A stretch of 64,000 nucleotides of DNA from Trichostrongylus colubriformis. Taxonomy: Eukaryota; Nematoda; Chromadorea; Rhabditida; Trichostrongylidae. Position numbers and translations under genes: made by a program. Positions 57,550 through 64,000 of the stretch are shown in pieces (position 1 is the stretch's first letter; each line of letters opens with the position of its first letter). The notes under the pieces are model-generated. The model ran no database searches. It saw only the letters and a list, made by a program, of their open reading frames with translations, and was not told where the DNA came from. Where the stretch lies: positions 56,198,646-56,262,645 of the forward strand of contig OZ022256.1 in NCBI GenBank assembly GCA_963978905.1. The letters run 5' to 3'.

Positions 57550-58700
57550 TTACTAAACTGGCAATCAGAGCACAGGAACTCTCCAAAGGTTGGCTCCCCT
57601 TTTTAAATATTCAAGGGCAACTTCGCGGAGACCTGCATTCAACAACGTGGTACAGAAAACGCAGCAACAAAAATTTCATGATGCATTTTCGGTCAGCCCA
57701 TCCCCTTCAAACAAAACGCGTTGTTGTTAGGAACATGTTTAGAACAGCTGCGAAAGTGTGCACGGGAGATGAGGAGCGTAAAGAATCGCCGGAATTGGCA
57801 CGCGAAATAGCTGCACTCAATGGTTACGATACTGCTCGGACCTCATATGGATCCAGAAATGGCGGTGCAGTCAACGGACCCGGCGGTAAATCATTCGAGG
57901 GAAAAATTCATTTTATGATGCAATTCGTCTCCGATGAAGTAAGCACATCCATAGGGAAGCAAGTGTCTGAGGAGATCGGGTCTTGAAAATACAATTGCCA
58001 TTGTAGATGCACCACTTTGAATTTAAGGCATCGCCTCATACGCAATCGACTCTACGACCGATTGTGTTCGACCCCCAGTTGTGTGGTATATCCAACGAGT
58101 AGGGAAGGTGACTGCACCATCGCAGGTGGAATCTATAAAATTACTTGTAACATTTGTGGGGATGAGTACATAGGCGAAACGGCGAGGTGTCTGCACGTGA
58201 GATTAAAGGAGCACATTGACGGTAAAACCAGGTCACGCACATCAACTGCTCCAGGAGCCCACCAGGTTCAAAAACATAACGGAGACGACTTCGGGGTCAA
58301 GGTTAAGGTGCTGGCACAAGAACCACAATGTTCGTGCGGAAATCCCTCGGGGCATTCTGGATTCTGATCCAAAAATGAACCGGAGAGAAGAATGCCCTAT
58401 GATAACATGGGAACTGATGCCCTATATAAGGATAGCCTTCCAACAGTGAGGTTGAGCAACAACCAGTGCTGTCGCTACTGAACGGTTGGTCTCCACGATC
58501 CAGTCCATTGCGGTGGGTAACTCATCTTATAGTTACTTGGTGGTATGGGGGATCTCGATTGTAGTGGGTTGACGATGTGTTTAGCCGGGTAGTCATGAAT
58601 TGGCTTGATCCTATGTATTAGGCTCTGAAGAAGGCGATATCGCCGAAACGTTAGCCAGTAAAGGTGTGTTAACAGCCTCGTGGATAGTAAAACATTCAAG
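57550..58700 (+). pseudogene. Penelope-like retroelement 3' part, RT C-terminus plus GIY-YIG, frame-broken
   Basis: 57560-57986 encodes the end of the reverse transcriptase: WLPFLNIQGQL, HSTTWYRKRSNKNFM, RSAHPLQTKRVVVRNMFRTA, then a linker to MMQFVSDEVSTS and a stop. 58017-58367 continues with NLRHRLIRNRLYDRL, VYPTSREGDC, and GIY-YIG core IYKITCNICGDEYIGETAR...VRLKEH. A frameshift and stop near 57986-58010 separate the two. It starts head to head against the minus copy at about 57550. The 3' tail to 58700 matches the minus copy. Inactive. Confidence 0.85.
58624..58650 (+). ncRNA. Hammerhead-like core, plus copy
   Basis: CTCTGAAGA, self-complementary AGGCGATATCGCC, GAAACG. Penelope-like elements are known to carry minimal hammerhead ribozymes. 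Stem III partners and the cleavage triplet could not be fixed by eye, so activity is unproven. Confidence 0.45.
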
Positions 58701-59072
58701 AAGATCAACACGTCATGCCGAGGTTTATACAAAGCCGCACATGGAAATTTCTGAGAATACTTTTTTCCATTTAAATGTCAAACATCAATGAACAATCAAA
58801 TCGGGAATGTGAAATCATGCAGAAGAAGGATGCTTTCCTAATGAGGGAACCTTGTGCAATTTTGCAATTTTTGTAACTGCCGCTATTTTCGGAGGGTAAT
58901 GAAGCCCTTTCCACCAAGGCCTAGGCAAATATACGCTTAAGCGTGCAAATTCACACCAATTTAATCAGAATTCCTTGGAATGCTTCTCCTCCTCTCATTA
59001 AAATAGCCCGAAGAAGCAATGGAAATGTAATAGCGAACGTTGAGTCAGTAAAAGAGACCATGTGATGCCGTC
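58701..59072. other. No supported gene; repeat-like block
   Basis: Includes 'AAGGCCTAGGCAAATATACGC' near 58916, related to blocks at about 35540 and 44300, which hints at another dispersed repeat family. Otherwise nothing. Confidence 0.35.
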
Positions 59073-59298
59073 GGCTAGAAATAATAAGCGGACGAAGAGT
59101 ATGGAGGCAGGGAGGGGTACTGCGAAGGAGGAATAATGCACTTTTCCTAGCGAAATTCAACACACACCAGTGGAAGGATGTTTTTGGCTAGAAGTAATAA
59201 GCGGATGAAGAGTATGGAGGCAGGGAGGGGTACTACGAAGGAGGAATAATGAACTTTTTCTAGCGAAATTCAACACACACCAGTGGAAGGATGTTTTT
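59073..59298. repeat. Tandem duplication, 113-bp unit x2
   Basis: 59073-59185 and 59186-59298 are about 95% alike ('GGCTAGAA(A/G)TAATAAGCGG' to 'CACACACCAGTGGAAGGATG'). Only a handful of substitutions separate the units, so the duplication is fairly recent. Confidence 0.92.
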
Positions 59299-62200
59299 GA
59301 GGGATACCTTCCGATTAGACATGCAGCAGTTCAGCGATATTGCCCTTTAAAGGCTATGTAATATCGTGAAATGTCCCATTAAAATCGATAGCAACAGAAT
59401 TTCTCGTTAATTTCCATAGAGGCCGCTTAAAAGCTGTGGAATTCGCCGAAAGTTCTTGGCGCTTTTCAATAGATGCAATTAGGGTATTTATAGATGTGGG
59501 TGGGGCAGTCAAAAGCGAATCGATGTTTGATGAGGAGAAGCGCTGTTTTATTATGCTTCAGTGAGTCTTCTCGATATTTTTCCACCTAGACATCACGAGT
59601 TACTTCGTATGACATAACAACTTATACTTATACTTACTCAGACAACTTTGATGAACACAGATTTTGCTCCTGGTGGTCAACAACCAGAGATAACCAGAGG
59701 CCACGATAACCAATAATTATCTCTATGATCTCCAAAATACACGCTGTAGCCAATGAATTTTGCGTTCAGGGTGCTAGCAAATGGAAATGGAGGTGCTTTG
59801 CTTCAGTAATGTGTGGGTTTTTGCGTCATGGAGAGAGATCATGGAATCATATGCTGAGAAAATAACTGCGTAAGGCTTTTCCCTATGGAGGAATCGTCCG
59901 GAGAAACTTCGAGTTTTCCTTCCCCGTATAGTTTTGCTATATTTTGGCACCTTCACGAATCCCCGAAAAATATTGAAATAAGGCAGAATTCACGATCGCT
60001 TGCATTACCCTTATTTTTGAGCACGTGGATTGAAATTCCAGAAGGTGAACGAAGCCGAGAGGGCTCTGCTAGAAAAGCGGCGGCGGTCGTTTGATCTGTG
60101 ACGCAGTGTGGAAAACAATTCTACAATGCTCAGAAAAGCTGAACAGTGTTCCTTCCCGCCGGCAACTATTGAAAGGTTGTTTGGCGGAAATTCAAAGAGT
60201 CCTTGTTTAATAGTTTTTTGGTCCTTGCCCTGAAACAGCGTAATTTTCTTCTTTTTTGTATTTCTATTCGAGAACTGTGTCTAGCACAGTAATTTTGAAA
60301 TTTTGAGAGAAATTAGAATCATAGAATGCTGCACTCCATTTCTCCAGTCAAAGCCCCATTGAAAATTGTTACTATCTTAGCTCATGTCCTGATACACTTA
60401 GATGTTGCTCAGAGATATAGGAGGACAGAAAGCAAACATAAAGTTAAAAATTGCTACCTTCCTCCCTACCCCTCCTTCTCGCTCTTATGATACGGTTCAT
60501 TGAAACCGATTGAGGAGTTCGGAGGTGTGATTATAGGGGGGGAGGTAGCGACGTGACACAGTCATGTGGTAGAGTTTTGAGGCTTCAATTAAGTTCAAAA
60601 GTCCTCAAAAATTATCATATTTACGCAGCTGAGAGATCAGGTGGTTATTAACAAAGGTAGCGATGGGAGCAATAGGAGAAGTGAGAATTTTTTTGATAAT
60701 AGTCACGAATAGAGATTTCCACCGCCAGTTGTACGGACCTGAAAAGCTAATCGCATCCACATTGTCCCGAAACTTCACAACTGTGGACGAGTTGTCAAAA
60801 AAGGCTAGGAACAACTGAAGGTGAAGATGTGAGTGAGCGACGTGTGTGAAATGATGAAAGATGTCATGTCGCCGCTGGCGATGATCCCATCTTTGCCCCG
60901 CCTTTTCTAATGAAGCCTGAGGCGCTGACGAACGGCGCATAGGAAATATAAAAGCTTTTTACGATATTGAGTTCGATCGAGCCAGCTTGATTAATGTCGC
61001 TGCTTTTTACACCCTACCTTTCCATTGTCCTTGAATTACCATTCTTGGAACACCAGTTGTAAAGGATAATCAGTAGTGATATATTAGGATAATTCTTATC
61101 CTAGTCTCAATACCCTATTTTTGACCTTTCTGAATTTTGAATAGTTCCAAAGTTTGCGATTATTTTGAAATTTTCCTAATTTTCCAAAAAAGTCTTGAAT
61201 CGGATATGATGATGGCCATGGTCCACTTGGATTCTTTTACCGCACGAACCCACCCCCTCCCCCCTTCTGGCAGAATCATAGAAAACGTAAAATATTTGCT
61301 ATTGCAGAAACAAACCGAGTGGAAACGCTTCCATATTATTTTCGCTTGTAAAGGTTGAGTCGCTTCAGTAGTAGGGAAGATGGGGAAAGGGGAAAACGAA
61401 TGAGGATGTAGAAATTTTGTACACATTTTGATTCAATTTTACATAATTTTTTTCTAACTGAATACTGTTAAACTTAATTAGGGAATGTAAACATTTTCTA
61501 TTAAAGTTTCGAAGATAGTCGTAAGCATTTCAATGTTGCATGCATAAAAAGGATGTGACTTTGACACTTAGAATTTCTTACGGGTCGTTGAAGCTCTATG
61601 CAGTCTGATGTTGATTGGGGCTCAAGTAGAGGATTTTCTTTTTTTTTCAAATTTTCTTAGAGCTACTTTGGAATATGAATTTGGGATGGCCGCTTTGAAC
61701 GTAAAAGGCAGGTCGAACACTGTGGGATAACAAAAGCAAATATTAATTTCATGAAAATAAAGTGTCCAGCATGGTCTTGTACCACGCCCAAAGCAATTCC
61801 AGTTGAGATGAAATTTTTCAGAAAAAAAAATTGAAAGCTGCTATAAAATTCAAAATGCTGATGTGAATAGAGAACGACCATTGAACCACCAAAGTTCCCA
61901 GTGGGTGTGAGCACGTTCAATTGCACTTGCGGCAGTATGCATGACAAAGGATCAATTTGAAGGACTTAAAAGTGTCTGAAAATTACTATTAGAATGCTGA
62001 GTTATGGGTTCGACACCGAAGCTTTTGCCCATAACTCAGCATCCTAGTAGTAGTTTTCGCATCGCGAGCTGCGGCGATAATCACCAGCTATTTAAAATCA
62101 AAAATATCAAATCAGTGTCTGAAAATTGTTGTAAATAAAAATTGACTACATTTACAAAACACTGTAGAAGGACCTTAATGGATAACATTATTTTGAATTC

Positions 62201-64000
62201 TATACATCCTCTATTTGTCGCAGCAGGTAAGATGGTAAGGTAGTCAGCCACATCGGGCGACTTCGCAACTGCCGCGTAGGCATGATTGGCGCCTTATGAC
62301 GTAGCACCTCTTGTCGGTCCTCATTCCGCTTCCTGGACTTCATGGAGGGTGCACTTATGCAGGATGACCCGGCAAATGTTCCCCTACAAGCCGCCACTGC
62401 CGCCCAACCTCTTAGAAATGGTAGCCGCTTTTCCCTCAAGATACAATTTTCTGTCGCTATGCACCATTTTCCTTTCGAAATCGGAGTTGTGGGGAGGAGC
62501 TCTTTGGTTTTCGTCTAAGGGTCCGTGCGAATCGGGAACCAAATTAACTCTTCAATATAAGACCCCTTCCCAAAGATTTCTCTTTAATTATTACTTCATT
62601 AATCAGGATTTGCAACTTTCAAAAAAGAATTACAGCATTTTATTTTGATGAACTGCTTGGATTGTCCACAGAACGCAAAGATGATAATTTGCAAGAAATT
62701 TTATCTCTCTGAGAACCGGATGGAACTGGGTATCAGTGCAGAACAAAACAGGAAAAGGAAGAGCATCCATAATCGCGGGCGATTGAGGCGGAAGGATGTG
62801 GATACAAGGAAGTGATAACTTGACATGACGTCGGCAACGTATTGGAAGTTAGAATGAGCGCTATTCAGCTCTACAAAAGCTTTAGAAGGTTGTTTTGCTC
62901 GCATCAGAAAATACGGTCATTTAGAAAGAGATGCGAACGTCGCGACGCCAGCAGCGACAGATTAAAAGGGAACTCCTTTGAAAAGCGAACGAAAAGATAC
63001 TCAAAAAAGGTTCTCGAAGAAAGTATTGAGGCGATTCCCTGCAGCAACCTTGCGTCGATCTTTGGTAGTGAGAAGTAATACGTACTCGTTGGTGCCCTCC
63101 CAGAAGCCTTGCACGTCGGGACTATGACGAGCCGGAAATGGCAACGTCGCCGCGACGTGAAGCCCATAAGTGGCCCTCGGCTAGAAAGTGGAATGTGGCC
63201 GTCATAGTAATTGAATAGTACCATAATTTTCGAAATTTGATCCAGTTCGCTACCCACTATTATCATTAATTATCACTGATCTTTATCTTATGAAATTCAG
63301 TAATATTAACTAGTATTATTTATCACATATTGTGAATAAAAAGCTTCACAAAGTGCTTTCAGTTATCAATCGAAATGAGTTACACCTTATGCAATGTATG
63401 ATATATTCGTATTATACTCAAATCGGTACATAAGGGGGGCTCTGCGGGATTTGCTGGTAAAGGATGAATTATGAATGAATTTATGATAATAATTATGAAT
63501 TTATGAATTATGAATTATGAGATGATTATGAATTTGAATTTCCAAATGAATTTCGGACCGATGAGATGATATTTACGAATCATCAGTCGATAACCACAGC
63601 TTTACTAGGTAGCAATACTATAATTATCGATTCACGACCTATTAAGATTTCTTGAAAACCGTTGTAGTACAACAGTATAATAGCAGTAATGGAGGGAAAG
63701 GGGTCGTTTGGCCGGTGGTGGTTTGGGGAACTGACTTTTGAAGTGTTCTCCGTGACGCAACGATTGGTTCTGGACGGCGTCAGGAATTGAAAAACTAAGA
63801 GAGGGGATCACTTTGCCTCTCTTTGCACGGAACTCATTTAAAGATCCGGTTATGGACAGGATGTTAGAAAAGTCGGAAACTCAACTTTGCTTAACGCGCA
63901 ATTTCTGAGAACTGATGTCATTAAACCCATTAAGCTGTGGAAAACACAGGATAGAAAGCTCCGGATGAAATCATAGATGGCCATGTATGACAACATTTCA
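59299..64000. other. No firmly supported gene
   Basis: Open frames at 60605-60940 (minus), 61663-61947 (minus), 62286-62648 (plus), 62842-63078 (plus; lysine/arginine-rich, ends FGSEK stop) and 62904-63266 (minus) overlap or lack splice context. None was recognised. Parts of a gene with long introns may be present. Confidence 0.35.
63460..63550. repeat. AT-rich simple repeat, 'ATGAATT' units
   Basis: Repeated TTATGAATT / ATGAATTATGA motifs of irregular phase; low complexity. Confidence 0.85.

Overview
The window looks like nuclear DNA of a parasitic strongylid (clade V) nematode, plausibly a hookworm such as Ancylostoma or Necator. The evidence is: many small exons split by short-to-medium introns with TTTTCAG/TTTNAG acceptors; a complete COPI beta-prime subunit gene of nematode-like length; an internally deleted mariner present twice; other Tc1/mariner remnants; a Penelope-like GIY-YIG retroelement; and very many short inverted-repeat (MITE-like) elements. 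The species assignment is inference. No rRNA, CRISPR, operon of bacterial type or plasmid/phage feature is visible.

Three protein-coding genes can be supported. (1) 2959-7872, plus strand: eight consistent-phase exons of an OSGIN-like flavin-monooxygenase-type protein; its N-terminal nucleotide-binding exon is not visible. (2) 22232-30187, plus strand: a complete 25-exon gene for coatomer subunit beta-prime (COPB2), 1018 codons, with every exon phase closing. (3) About 43633-33945, minus strand: an adenylate-kinase-like gene with a P-loop (GGPGSQKG) but a degraded NMP-binding motif. Two of its introns carry the two mariner copies. Genes 2 and 3 converge tail to tail.

The rest is mobile-element territory. 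1-22 kb holds the MITE family with 'TTTGCGATTTTGCG' ends, a 105-bp minisatellite in an OSGIN intron, a 1.28-kb fold-back element with tRNA-like pol III boxes (11.5-12.8 kb), a pair of 'CAGGGGGTGCC' TIR transposons, one of which is broken by a second element with a TTAA target duplication (13.6-17.2 kb), and a palindrome made of two mariner 3' ends (19.9-20.6 kb). 31-44 kb holds hairpin MITEs, a tRNA-like SINE and the identical inverted mariners. 44-51 kb holds further TIR families and a decayed mariner on the minus strand. 55-59 kb holds a MADE1-like mariner MITE, an RS-rich candidate exon and two Penelope-like 3' ends in inverted head-to-head arrangement with hammerhead-like cores. 59-64 kb shows little beyond a tandem duplication and small open frames.

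The genes are ordinary cell-biology genes with no shared pathway evident. The strongest new material is the structure of the mobile elements: a nested insertion with a paralogous empty site, identical deletion-derivative mariners sitting inverted in one gene, and palindromic rearrangements.
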